This document shows positions 46,214 through 58,100 of a stretch of DNA of 64,000 nt, one piece after another. Location of the stretch: NCBI GenBank assembly GCA_020747065.1, contig JAGMVK010000016.1:1302001-1366000 (forward strand). The letters run 5' to 3'. The notes beneath the pieces are model-generated. The model did not search any database and was not told where the DNA came from. It was given only the letters and a program-made list of their open reading frames with translations. A program made the position numbers and the translations under genes. The DNA is from Cadophora sp. MPI-SDFR-AT-0126 (Eukaryota; Ascomycota; Leotiomycetes; Helotiales; Ploettnerulaceae). Position 1 is the first letter of the stretch; each line of letters begins with the position of its first letter.

Positions 46214-48821
46214 AGCGAATTGCAGTAAACTTCCCTTTTGTAAGTGGGCTGACGATAGACATTTTCACTTGCGTTTCTTTACTCATAATATCTAAGTGGC
46301 TCAAATACTCTACTATTTGCTATTCTGTCTAACTTAGCCCTGTTGTGTCTACTACTGTCCTACTCTTTGTTGATCGGGTTAGCCTCACTACTCTTCTCTT
46401 TATTTGTTGAGTCAGTCTGATTCCCCTTCTCTTTGTTTATTGAGTCATAATATCCCTATTCCTTTATTAGCCCTACGATAGCCTCTATGGAAAGATATAA
46501 AAGCTTATATAGATCATAGATTGTATATCCTCCCTGCAGATATGACAAATAGGCCGCAACTTTCATTTCCTCACTATATGTAGTAACCTTTCCCACTTTA
46601 TTACTATAAGTAGAAATAATGTCCCAGTAGTGCCATAATATTTCTTTTCGTAATCAGCCCTACCGCACGAGTCGGGGTGGCGACAAGGGCTATTAACGTT
46701 CCCTATTATAGAGGACTGGGTGCATTTTGGATATTCAGGCATTTTCGTTGTTGTTATGGAGAACCTTTGTAAGGATGCTCGCCGAATTCAACGAATTCGA
46801 GAGTGAGTTTGGATGATCTTGTTGGAAAATCCAAGAAGAGGTAGTTTAAGTACGAGAGGTGGGTATAAGCTAAATTGAGTGTGACGAAATTGAGTATGAA
46901 AGGATGGCTTAGGAGAGGTGTTGGTCTTTTATAGATTTTCTGCTATGGCAAGTTTATTCTAATATCTTTTAAGGGTGGCTGTGTAAGTTTTGAGACGTGG
47001 TTAACGGCTGTTCTTTCGGTGAAATATTGTTCTGAGGCTAAGTTATTGGAATATAGGGGCTAATGCCTCTATAGATATTGCCAGCTTTTAACTGTGGGTT
47101 GCTTTTCCGCTATATGGTGTTGATCCTATATCCAGATACTTATAGTATGGATATTAGCGAGCTGCACTTTATATTTAAAGGAGATAAGGCAGAGAGATCA
47201 GGGACTATATCTGGTATAAGCAGATAGAAAATGGAAGTAAACTTTAATTCGATGTCCTAGTACTACTTAACGACTGTTATCTCCTGAATGCCACTTATCT
47301 GGAAACCCTTCGGCTCGAAGCTTATATATTCTCTTTTAAATTAGCTAAGGAGGATTATATTATTACCGAAGCTTTAGTAGATCGGACCTGCTCGAGTTAA
47401 CGATAAGGCTATTTGCTAAAGAAGGGGGATTTTATTTGTGTTCATTACGGCGCATATTAAATAGATAAAAGGCATTTTTCTAATGTATAAAAATTTAATC
47501 TCTTTCGGTTTCTTAATGGAGATAAATCTACAGGAAACAACAGGTCAGAATATGGAGAAATGTACGTATTTAGTGGTGGTAAAGGTGAGTATAAGGGAGA
47601 AGCTTTGCTAGATTAGAAATCCTTCTTGTGGTTTAGTTACTTGGTACACTTCTGGGACATAGATCCTATAAATAGTAATCTGGACTGGGACTAAATTGGG
47701 AAGATTTCTACTAGTAGTGCTTATTTACCGTAAAAGGATGCCAAAGTAAAGATGCGGAAAAGGTTTGATAGTAGAAGGGGGGTATCTAGTTCTGTTATAG
47801 AACATACTTAGACTAAATCCTAATACGTTGCCTATTCTCAATTTGTTATAATACGATAAGCTACGGGGGCTTGCTATAAGTATATTCTGTTTTTCTTTTT
47901 ATCTCTATATAATTATATACTCTTTTATTTATATTTACCTGTACTTCTGTCTACTTTGGGTATAAGTCCCTAGTACTATTATACATTTCTTGGTTGATAT
48001 GAGATATATATATGCTTAGTCTGCCTTTCCTGTGCTTAGAGCTAGATTATACTTCTGTCTTCTATTTGTATCGCTACTATATAATATAGTACGCTCCCTT
48101 GATCTGTGCTATATTTATCTGCCTCTTACGTTGATTTCTTTATTATATACTTTTCCCTTGGAGCTACGCCTCATGAATTTACTAGCTCTCTGTGTTTGCT
48201 TCTTATACTCTTATCTAAGTGGCGTGGCTTGGAATCTTGTTCACTCTTTCTGTTATACAGGCCGTGTTCCAAGGACTTAAGTCCAAGTGTTTTATGGTTG
48301 ATTATATTAGAGAAGAGCAATCATATCGTATGCCAAGTACATCTACATCAATCCGTCTGTGAAAGTGTAATAATCAACGTTTCTACTTCTAAATGCTAAT
48401 TATAAAATACCTAGTATTAATAAACTCTATGTATAGCTTTGGTTGGATAATACAAATAAAAAGTCGAAAAAGCAATTCTTTTATTATCTCTATAGGTGGC
48501 GAAGGATATATAAAACTTCTGATGGGAGAAAAGGATCGATATTGATTTTTTGGAAAGACAGAAAAACCTAAGAGGCCTTATTAGAAGTTGCTGGAATATT
48601 CTATGAAAGTAAAAGAGAAATGTTTTGGAGCTAATAGAACTTAACTATTTAAATAAGTGATAGGTAAAATTTCTTGCTGATTCAATACTTTATCACGCTG
48701 AACTTTATCTAGGATAAAAGCAATCTTAAAGCAAATCATTTGGAGATAAAATAAATATGCTGCTATTAATGAAAATTACTCCTGTACGAACATAAGACTT
48801 CTTGTAGCACTATAAAGTATA
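46214..48821. other. Long stretch without a recognised gene
   Basis: Mixed composition, AT-rich after about 47800. The minus strand between 46620 and 46214 gives coding-like fragments in shifting frames (TYSEEMKVAAYLSYLQGGY and a repeated S-T/I-N-K-E-K motif) that may be the start of a decayed gene running into 45734-46213. The hydrophobic short frames at 48032-48399 look like AT-driven chance readings. Nothing else recognised. Confidence 0.35.
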
Positions 48822-49315
48822 GTGACGGAAGGTTACGACACTAAGGGGGAGATATCTCAATCTGCGCTATCGCCGATAAAGACTTCTGCAGCATCACAAT
48901 TGCCGATGTTACACTCGATGAGCTTAAACCCAGCACGTCCCAATCTCCTATTCGAAGAAAGGATCTGGATCGTAAAGTCTAAAACGTCGTACTTAAGCTA
49001 CGAGCGATGGAAAGCTATCTTGTTTAAAGACATAATTCTGGGATCTTTCACTTGGAAAGTTACTAATTATAACAAGTATTCTCATGTCAAGGAGCTAAAA
49101 GTTATACTTAAAACGTATAAGTTGTAGTTTACTAATTCGGTCTTCGAGAATGATAAGGAGGGTTTTGTTGACTTGAAGGAACGTATCAATGAGAAGATTG
49201 AAGAAGCTATTAAAAGAGGTGAACGGTAGTATATTTGTTGAGCTAAATGATATAGAGGAGGAACTAAAGGACGAAAATTTTGAGATGGAGAATGCAGAAT
49301 TGCAAGATTATTAAC
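48822..49315 (+). pseudogene. Broken unknown coding stretch 1
   Basis: Opens MTEGYDTKGEISQSALSPIK and runs 101 codons to a TAG at 49125-49127 that continues in the same frame (FTNSVFENDKEGFVDLKERI, then NEKIEEAIKRGER), so CAG-to-TAG is likely. After a second break at 49227-49229 a shifted frame reads SIFVELNDIEEELKDENFEM and ends at 49315. The C-terminal part is Glu/Lys-rich and helical. No family recognised. Confidence 0.35.
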
Positions 49316-50209
49316 TTTTAATTGGATTGTTGAGTACTAAGACAAGCGCTAGCGGAGAGCTATTGGTGGAGCTTAGAATGCGTAGTTGAACATGTCCGAT
49401 ATATTGTTATTACACTAGAATAAACCTAAGAAAATATAGACTAAACGTAAAAAAAAGGAAGTATGAAGTTTCGGAGATAAATTATAATGCTTTGGGATTC
49501 TGTGGGATTCTACTAAGTGCTCTAGGTTTCAGAATGCTATTACATTAATGATTCCTGTTTATAGTAGATAAATATACCTTTTTCGAGTGCTCTAGTATAA
49601 AGCCGGTCTTGTTAATACTGTCCTAATTGCAATAATTACCGAAGGTGAGTTTCACTTGCTCGTGATTCGAGTATTTAAAACGTGATTTCTGATAGACTAA
49701 GATGATTTAACGTTACTAGTTAACTAAATCAACCAAGGAGAGCTCTCGTGGCTGATACACTAAAATTGTAAGTCTAATTTATAACACTATCGTTGACTAA
49801 TTGATAACACCAATGAATGGATTTTTTTAAATGATCTCGTAACTTCAAAAATTCTCTTCTATATTTCTTCTAACTATTTGTTCACTAAATTAATAAGCTT
49901 TTGTCCCATTTTGAGCTTGATTATTTTTTGAGGTAGATAATCTCTCTTGTTGTGATGTAAAATTTTAGTGATTCCTACTCTGGTTGGCGAGTGCTTAGTC
50001 TTTATACTCTTGCTAGATTTTCTCTCGTACATATTTTGTCGTTTCTTCAGCTGTTGAGATATGTTAATATTTTCTCTCGTAAAATTAACATTTGATCTAC
50101 TAACCTTTTCGTTAGGAAGTGTATTATTTATTATGCTCTATTCTAACAAATCTATACTTGACTTCGATGAAGCCTCTAAGAGAATAGTATCTAGGAGTAG
50201 CTCGTCGAT
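49316..50209. other. Non-coding, nothing recognised
   Basis: AT-rich spacer between two converging broken coding stretches. No open frame or domain on either strand. Confidence 0.4.
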
Positions 50210-50727
50210 CTAAGTATTCGATTGTGCCTTTTCCAGGTCATAGTCTAGCATGGAGTTCATAGTCCAATCTTTCCAAAGACTATTAGAAGCTTTAGTATAA
50301 TCTATTACGGAAATGTCCTTATCTCTGTCGTAAAAAATCCTATCCGTTGATATCTGAACTAGCAAAAGACTTTCTTCTGGAAAGTTGGTGAGATATTCTG
50401 CCCAGTATTCCGATTCAGTTGAGGAGGATCCACAATCTTCCATGGAAACGTTAGTTTCTGCTTTTGCAAAGTAGTACAGAGGTAATAAATCCCTTCTGGC
50501 GCGATATCCTTCGTAATAGTTTTCCCTAAGCTGTGATCTTTTTCTTTGGAGTTGTCATTTAAAAAGAAGAAATCTGTGTCGATTGGCTGGGTATCGAAGT
50601 TGTCGAGATTGTCAATGGAGTCGCTAGGCAAATCGGATAGTACGTTAAAGTTGATAATGTGATCAGAGTTTCGTAAAGCTAAAAGAGTCGCTATTGCTGA
50701 GACTTCTGTTGGGTTGAGTGAAGACAT
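50210..50727 (-). pseudogene. Broken unknown coding stretch 2
   Basis: From ATG 50727 the frame reads MSSLNPTEVSAIATLLALRN and is rich in Asp, Asn and Ser (LPSDSIDNLDNFDTQPIDTD). Around 50440-50450 the likely reading moves to another frame (CGSSSTESEYWAEYLTNFPE) and ends KAQSNT at 50210. Either a single frameshift or an unrecognised intron explains the overlap of the two frames (50359-50443). No domain recognised. It converges on the stretch at 48822-49315. Confidence 0.35.
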
Positions 50728-51332
50728 TTGGAGGTTTAACGCTAATAGCTGTGCGTTTATTATGCTGGGAGGAGTATAAGGAAGTAATACTAAGAATCTG
50801 GAATGGAAGGAGGTACTGAGCTGGGAGGACGGTCAATTTATAATAGTCGGATATGCTCTAGCTCCATATATCTAATCTTATGCATGAATTGTACTCCTGC
50901 TCTATTACGATGCCGTGTATTCCTTGCTTGCGCCACTTGTTTAGACTGGAAGGAGAGTTCGATCCGAGAGGCAAAGGTCCCCTTTGTATAAAAACTACGG
51001 ATTTTTTAGTTTTCGAGGCTTAGATCTATAATCAATCTTACCTCTCCCGGTGATCTTAAACGTGGCTTTGCTATTGGTCCTATGCGTAAGTATACTTCTA
51101 TGTGAGTTATTACAAATTATATAGATAGGTCCTACAGTCTGCCTTAAATAGGAGAGGCAGTGATAATTTGCATGAAAGTTTGAGTAGGTAGTGTTCTACT
51201 GAAGTATTAGGACTTTGGACAGATAGTTACAGAAATAGACCGACGGCGGTCTGCAATTGTTATAAATGTTCACGGCTCCCACCAGAGTCGTTCTCACGAA
51301 TTCAGATTATCCTTCTTAAATCTAACGAACAC
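50728..51332. other. Spacer between broken stretches 2 and 3
   Basis: Lies between the divergent starts at 50727 (minus) and about 51333 (plus), so it would hold both promoters if the two were once real genes. No open frame of note. Confidence 0.35.
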
Positions 51333-51975
51333 CATGGCTACACCCGAAGCTTGGAATATCGATCGATCCCTGTATAAGCTCCTTCCTTGACGACATTTTC
51401 ATTGAGACATTTTTTTTTCCGAATCTGGAAGTGCAGAACGGGAAATAGCAGACTTTCGTTCTGCGGATGCATCTGTTTCTGAAGGAGATAGAATATCTAA
51501 AGAGAACAGTTCTGGAATAGGGCATTATGATGTTTTCGATAATTGGCCTTCATGGAACAGAGGTCGTGGCTTCAAGGGCGGAAATAACAATGGTGGCTCG
51601 ACCGAGCTGGACGTCTAAACAACGACAGTCGATTCTCTTCTCCATCTGGTGTATAAAATGGCGCGCAGCTTCTATGGGGCCAGAAAAGTGATGTTTCCAA
51701 CAGTCAAGGTTCAGATGTTATTCAACAAAAGTACATCCTGTCAATGACGAATCCGGACGCTCTCAAGTATGGAGCCACCTCTAATTATGGCTCCATCTAT
51801 CGCTGAGAAAAACATCTTGCAGTTCCCTGTTTTCCTACTATCTCAGTTTCGAAACCTTTATAGCCCACCACCTCTTACGCCGACATGGTCTCAGAATAAT
51901 ATAGAAGTAAGGATCGCCTTCTTAAATCCGTGCATTTATGCTAATACATGTAGGCTCAAATCGATAGTATTATAG
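51333..51975 (+). pseudogene. Broken unknown coding stretch 3, RG/N-rich
   Basis: Opens MATPEAWNIDRSLYKLLP, then a stop. In a shifted frame it reads SESGSAEREIADFRSADASV and NWPSWNRGRGFKGGNNNGGS, an RGG-like segment suggestive of nucleic-acid binding, followed in yet another frame by NNDSRFSSPSG and MTNPDALKYGATSNYGSIY. Several breaks are TAA/TAG/TGA where CAA, CAG or CGA would fit. No family recognised. Confidence 0.35.
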
Positions 51976-52992
51976 CTGCTTTAATGACTTTTTCGGTCAG
52001 ACGTGAGAGGGGCTACTGTCGTTAATGGATCTATCCTAGTGTCTGCGCCTCTAGTTTGGTAGGTTGCAAATACCTTTACGTCATGCTAATAGATGCGGAT
52101 CTATAAGTGGAACTGGTTCTCTATTATGGTATGCTAAGGTGGTATCGCGATTATATTCGAAATGAACTAGCGAAAAATGGTATTTGGCTGTTAAACTAAT
52201 AAGATAGCAGTTGGAGTAACGTCTAAGGTAAGTTTAAGTCTACCCTGTTTCTTAAAACAATTCTGATATACTCGTTAGTAAGTTCTGGCTCGGATTAATC
52301 TTTTGGCCCGATTGCCTCACCTAATAAGTCTTTAATAAAATTGTAGGAAGGACTTTTTAGAAAATAGCGTTATGATTAGTTTCTATTATAGTATGAAAGG
52401 AATTGAAGAATTCTTACAAGACTATATTATATTTGTGTGAAGTACCGTGAAGTTATTCGCTCGCGCTAGTGCTTTCCCTAGGCTCTGTTCTTAAGTTTTT
52501 AGATGAAACTATTATCTTTATAATCCTAAGATCTTATATATGTTAGTGAGCAAAATTTTTAGGAAGTAATTATACTGTTTATATACGATCTATGATATAT
52601 AATCAATGGGTCAAAAGTTTTGAAGCTGAGTGCGATTTACTCTGTTATCGCGAAGATAAGAGTGGATGCCGAAGTGAAAAAATGTCGAGGTCGAATGATG
52701 ACAAGTGTTGAGGAAGTGTCGACGGTAACAGTGATGATGGTGACGAGGGCAAGGTGACGGTATATGGCTATCCCGGCCGCGCATGTAACCCAAGATCTCA
52801 GGCCACAAGATCCACCCCCTTTTGAGCCGATTTTGTCAGCGACTGTAAAATGATTGTATGGACAGATATCCACACCCTGCCCGATACTAACTCGCTTCGC
52901 AGGAATACATCTCGAATACGAAAATTCAGAAAACAACACCGCTCACCGCTCTATCAAGTAACAGACGCACTCAAGGATATAATAATAAAGGA
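51976..52992. other. Non-coding, nothing recognised
   Basis: AT-rich to about 52610, then balanced. A 100-codon minus-strand run (52637-52939; VSIGQGVDICPYNHFTVADK) has no recognisable domain and overlaps another short frame. The solo LTR begins at its right edge. Confidence 0.35.
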
Positions 52993-52997
52993 CTTAG

Positions 52998-53219
52998 TGT
53001 AACGTTGAAGTGACGGAAGTGCTGGAAATAGGGGTACTCAGGTTTAGCCGGAATATTACCGGACGGAAGCCGGACCAGATTCGTGTATATATAGGACCGC
53101 TCCTCCTCTAAGGGCTCCTCACCTTCTTGTTTCCTTCGTACCAGACCTATAATATTGCTATTTGCCTACCCTCTTGCTCCCATACTTGATACTGCACTTA
53201 GTAATATTGCGTCGTTACA
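52998..53219 (+). repeat. Solo LTR with perfect 5-bp target duplication
   Basis: A 222-bp unit with 7-bp inverted ends tgtaacg and cgttaca, flanked on both sides by cttag (52993-52997 and 53220-53224). It contains a TATA-like tatatatagg near 53087 and a pyrimidine-rich downstream part, as in an LTR promoter. No primer-binding site, polypurine tract or pol follows, so the internal part was lost, most simply by LTR-LTR recombination. Confidence 0.8.
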
Positions 53220-53224
53220 CTTAG

Positions 53225-53965
53225 AAACTATCAACTCGTTCACACTAGCACCCGAGGAGAAGCGAGTATAGACTATTAATAACAGAACAACAGAAGAGAG
53301 GATATATACGGATTAGACAATACGCATTACTATAAGTAGCTCAGCGAGGAACGGTGTAATAAGAGTAGGCGGAGCTATCCAACTAGTGACGTTAGTATAT
53401 AGTAGCCCGAGGCTCGAGACCTTTTCCTCTACCCTTAGTATAAGATCAGAGCAAAATCTATATTCCGGAGAACTAGTAGCGATAGCGCAAGCGTTGAGCT
53501 CGCTACTAAAGCTCAGATTTCATAGTATCGCGCTACTAATAAGTAATAGGGCAGTAGTACTCACACTTAGGCAACCTTGTTAATAGTCTAGGCAAGAGCA
53601 CGTCCGCTATATCTATAAGTTCATTAGATTACTACAAAAGAAGGAAATATAATATTAATTATATAGACCCCCTTGAGCAAAGAAAATAAATTCCTAAAGC
53701 TCGCTAAGGAGAAGGCAAGAGAGGCTACCTAATAAAGCGCTACTCCACAAATATAAATTCCCAGAATATAATCGATAACCCTTATATAGCATGATCTAAA
53801 CTAGGCACTAGTAGAAGCTTACTAGAAAAAGTCGGAAAATATTCCAAAAGAATTAATGCAGTACTACTAGGTAAACACATATGATAGCTCTACGATAAAC
53901 TAGTATAGAAGGAAGCGAGCGTCCTCGCTTAAATCAGGACTAGTATAGCAAGACTAAATACGTAT
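53225..53965 (+). pseudogene. Tad1-like LINE remnant: RNase H domain
   Basis: The plus strand reads RLETFSSTLSIRSEQNLYSG, ELVAIAQALSSL, SIALLISNRAVVLTLRQP, then EHVRYIYKFIRLLQKKEI and ENKFLKLAKEKAREAT. This is the order of blocks in the fungal Tad1-clade RNase H, with the active-site Glu in SGEL and the Ser-Asn motif in place of the usual Asp. Stops are RIP-type. Both ends are cut: the solo LTR unit precedes it and the intact Gypsy LTR starts at 53966. Confidence 0.7.
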
Positions 53966-54240
53966 TGTGGTGGGGATTGGCTCGGTAAAACTTTTGTCAC
54001 CTGACTCATGCACTCCGCATTGTACTTAAGTTGAGACCTTCTTTGAGAGATCTTACAATGAACAATAGCACTTTTCCTTCTGATAGGATTTACACTTCTT
54101 TCTCTAATTGACAATTCGTACTCTTTGGATATGTGATATCTTTTGATTTCGTCTATCTGTTATTTCTTGAACCTTACACCTTATGTACCTTGCATTTGCT
54201 ACCCTCTTGTCGTGTGGGGGATTGGGGTCCTCCCCTCCAC
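53966..54240 (+). repeat. 5' LTR of the intact Gypsy (inferred)
   Basis: Begins tgtggtggggattgg and ends cctcccctccaca, imperfect inverted ends with TG..CA termini. It lies directly before the primer-binding site. The 3' copy is outside the window, so the boundaries rest on the termini and primer site only. Confidence 0.55.
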
Positions 54241-54248
54241 ATGTATTT

Positions 54249-54266
54249 TGGTGACCTACGCAGGGA
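54249..54266 (+). other. Primer-binding site of the intact Gypsy
   Basis: tggtgacctacgcaggga starts with the TGG that pairs with a tRNA CCA end, a few bases after the LTR. The same site, RIP-altered, follows the 5' LTR of the Gypsy relic at 9057. The tRNA was not identified. Confidence 0.6.
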
Positions 54267-55133
54267 ATGTTCAGAGTATATAGGGTGTTTAGGTAAGTAT
54301 AATAGAGTGTCCCTTATGCTAATTCAGAATTCTTAAGGTTTGGAGACGCCAAATGTGCAACTACAGGAACTATTCAGTTGGCCCTCTTGTAGGCCTCGAC
54401 ACAACAATAGACGCGGCGGCGGCAGCTGCGATATCGAGAGGTTGTACCAGAACAACAGACTTACCCTGTGAGAGGGGGGAATCTCGAAGTACCGGAAAAA
54501 TACTACCTCTTCTTACGGGAACTTTACCTCCGCCATCTGTTTTATTCAACGCCTCTTTGAGGACCTGAGACTCACCTAAGACGAGGAAACTACCGGCTCC
54601 GACGGAAATCAATCAGCTCCTTGCTAGAGCCTGAAAGCCTACGAGTATCAGGAGGGACGGAATCGTACGGGTATCTTAAGCCTGAAATGCTTGAGTGTCA
54701 GAGCGTTTATCTTTGCTTTACTGTTTTCGGCTTGGAACCCTCGGGTTTTTGCGTGCTGGGACGGAAATTTCTGTCTCAGTGTCCTGTCGTTACAAGTTTT
54801 GTTTTAGTTGATTTGATCTTCTGTTTCAGACGCTCGTTTACAAACTATATTTCCTTTGTCTTTTCTATACCAAGTCTTCACTCGTTTCAAAAGAGATAGT
54901 CAAAGGAATTCTACCTAGGGGGTTCTCAGGGAGCTTTGTCTAGGGGCTGGCACACCTAGGGAAAGTCTACCTAAGCGCTGTCTAGGAGGATCAAGTCTTT
55001 TATAGTTACCTTTGCCACTGTTTTCTTCTATTCTACGGAACACTCACATTTCTTTACCTTCTGGAATTACTGTTATACTCTATTTCATACGTACGAACCT
55101 CACACAACAACGCTAGCCAGTAAACCCAACACT
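54267..55133 (+). other. Long untranslated leader of the intact Gypsy
   Basis: About 870 bp with no convincing frame (the best run is 71 codons at 54353-54568, low-complexity Ala). Near 54910-54990 the words ctaccta and ctaggg recur several times (ctacctaggg, tctagggg, cacctaggg, ctaagcg, tctaggagg), which may fold or bind Gag. Confidence 0.45.
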
Positions 55134-58100
55134 ATGCCGGCAAATAACACTGGAAATGCTAGCCCTAAAGAGAAGAAGGCAACAGGCTCTGGTAGCCCTA
55201 AAGCCGGAACTCCCTTAGGCGCTTCAGTGGACACCTTACAGGCAGGACCGACCGCTGATACAGGCTTGTCAAAGCCTAACGTCTCGGAAGATGGGGGCAA
55301 AGCCAGTGTTACTTCGAGCAGCCTAGGGCTATCCGAAGGAGCTAAGACCCCTTCTGAAGCAGGAGACAAAGGCCACCTCCAAGACACTGAGCAGTGGATC
55401 AACGTTCAGCAACCTATGCCACTAGCTCGCAGTATCGGGGCTTTGTACTTCGACGGGCGAGAAGCTACTCAATATCTCAAGAGCCTCGTTCGCCTATTCA
55501 GGAGTCGAAGGGTTGTTTCAGAGGATGAAATGAAGCAGTGGGTCATTGAGTACGCTGAACCTTCTGTAGCATGGAATCTCGAGAGGCTCCCGGGGTACGC
55601 CTCCGGCACCTTCAAGGAGTTCAGTGCTGCAATTCAAAAGGAGTATCAGAGTCTCGATTCGCATCACCGCCTACACACTGTCGGCTACCTTGATACTCTT
55701 ATTCACGACTTTCGACTTCTTCAGGCAACGGACTCCGACCCGACGGAAGTCCATCGATTCTGCAGGGCGTTCAAGGAAGTCGCCATCAATTGCAAAAACA
55801 AGGGCGATCTTACCGATAGGCAAATCGTACTTCGATTCCTATTTGCACTTCCGGTACACCTCAAAAAGAAAGCTATGGAGGTATCGGTTCAACAGGGCGG
55901 GGGCCAGTTTAATACTGACAACCTAGCCCCGTTCTCCAAAGTATTCAAAGCGGTGGAGACCAGGATCTCTCTTGCCAAGGACATTGATACGCTAGTCAAG
56001 GAGCAGAGCATTGGCAACGATTCCGCGGGGTATTCAAATATCAATCACTTCACTAAGCCAGTACTACCAACAATTCGGGCAGGTGATACTACCAGATTTC
56101 AGGCCGACTTTACCACCTACCGAGATAACGCTCCCGCTACTCAGATACGACGAGCCTTCCAAGACGATTCTAAGACTACGAGGCCTAGCTCCTTGAATCG
56201 GGTTGCCGCTCCGGTCAGCGAAGACTTAATTCCGACCATTCAGAAGATCAAGAATAATACCACTCAAGTATCGGACCACGACCTCGACGTTATTACCAAA
56301 GGGCTGGGGGACCTCCAGATCCTTCAGGGAATAGTTGAGCGAATCTCTGACTCTCAGTTGACGTTTGAGATCAACTCGATTCGGTACACTGAGCATGCCA
56401 CTGAGGAGGCCCTAATTCAGTGGGGCGAGAGTCAGCCCACTAGCAGGTCTAGCCGCTATAATCGTAGCGCCGGTCACTACGGCAACAACGAAAAGGGGTG
56501 CAAATGGTGCCACAACAAGCGCCTTCCGGGAATGAGACCTCAAGCTTTCCACCAATATATGAATCAGTGCCACGACTACAAGAAATTTATCGGTTTAGGG
56601 ATAATTCACGAAGCCGATGATAACAACTACATTTGTATTGGCCCTTGGGAAGAGGGGAAGTCGAAGTACCCTGTAATGTTCCCTAACAGCGATATTCCCC
56701 GGAGACAAGAGGTGCTAAAGAAAGTACTTAACACTGTACACAGTCCTGATCCAGCAAGGAGAGCTCAAGCGGAAAAGGATTTTCTCGACTCACAGGTACA
56801 GGCCGCACTAGCGCGAGAGCCGACCTACGACAACTCCATAGACAGCTTGGAAGTTGAACTCGACTTAGGACCGGTTGACACCTCAGATATCCTCGCCCAA
56901 GTTCACAGTGGGGATACCCTAGCAAGAATTCAAAGCCTCTATACGCACACTGAGGGAGACTCAGACACTGAGGAATTCCAAGTACAGCCGGTGGAGACTA
57001 GAGCTCGCTCCACGGCTTCGCGGAAACAACCCTATAATACGGAAGCCAAACTCCAGGATCGGATCAAAGCACACGCTACCTATGGACGACCGAAATTCCC
57101 TGAAGAAATCACTGAAGGAGTACAGTTTACTGAAGCTCAGGGAGATACTCGCTTCTCAGGCACTATAGACATTGATGACCCTAAGGAATCTCGCAAAACG
57201 CCTACAGAGATCCTCAAACGGAATACTAAAAAGATTGGCCCTAGCAAACCTCCCTCTGCTATAAAACCTTCCATACCATCAGCCTCTGTTCGTAAAACGG
57301 CAAAAGAATTAAGGCCTACTCAAACCCCTCCTTCGGTAATTCCGAAGCATAGCTTACGTGGGGCAAGTTCGAGGAACCCCCGCGTACACGAAGCATTATT
57401 TCGGAACGGTTACAGGCACGAGAATGTGCTGGACAAGCTATTGAACCTAAAAGAGATCCCCGGAAATCTCACTCTAGGAGAGTTGATAGTGCTAATCGAC
57501 CCTCCTAAGGTGGTAAACCCTTCCACCGGAACCATTGATCAGTTGATGCAGAGGCATAGAAAGGCACAACAGGTGGAGGAAGCCAAAGTACAGTCACTAG
57601 AGGCGTTGATCGACTCGGACGACATTCTCCAACAAAGACCTATACTATGGTCACCTCTCACAAACATCGACGAGTACGAGGAAGGAAACGCTAAGTTGTG
57701 GGGTTACGACTCAGAGGAAGAAGCTTCGTTTCCGAAAACATCTCCTCACGACAAGCTTACCCTGGAGATAGAGAGCTGTCGACAGGCACCACTTTCAGAA
57801 AAGGAACAGAGGACCGTAGGGAGCGGCCTAAAGTGGTACCTTTGTGTTCGAAAGCTTGAAACCTACCAACGAAGCCAGCGGGCCCAAATCGCCCAATCTG
57901 TCGAGTTTCTTGTTTCACGCTCTGTTTCACTCTTATTGATCAGTTCTATTCCTTTTCTCGGACTACCTCTACTTACTTTTCTTGCTAACCTCTGGCAACC
58001 CTTCTCACGATACCAACAAAGCACCTGTAAGGCTAGCGCCAACGGCGCTTCAGCAAGCGTCTGTCACGGGAAGGCATTCAGCGTCAACCCTATCGAAACT

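Noticed and set aside
53929..54114. 61-codon minus-strand frame
   Set aside because: It spans the junction of the LINE remnant and the Gypsy LTR, so it is a chance frame.
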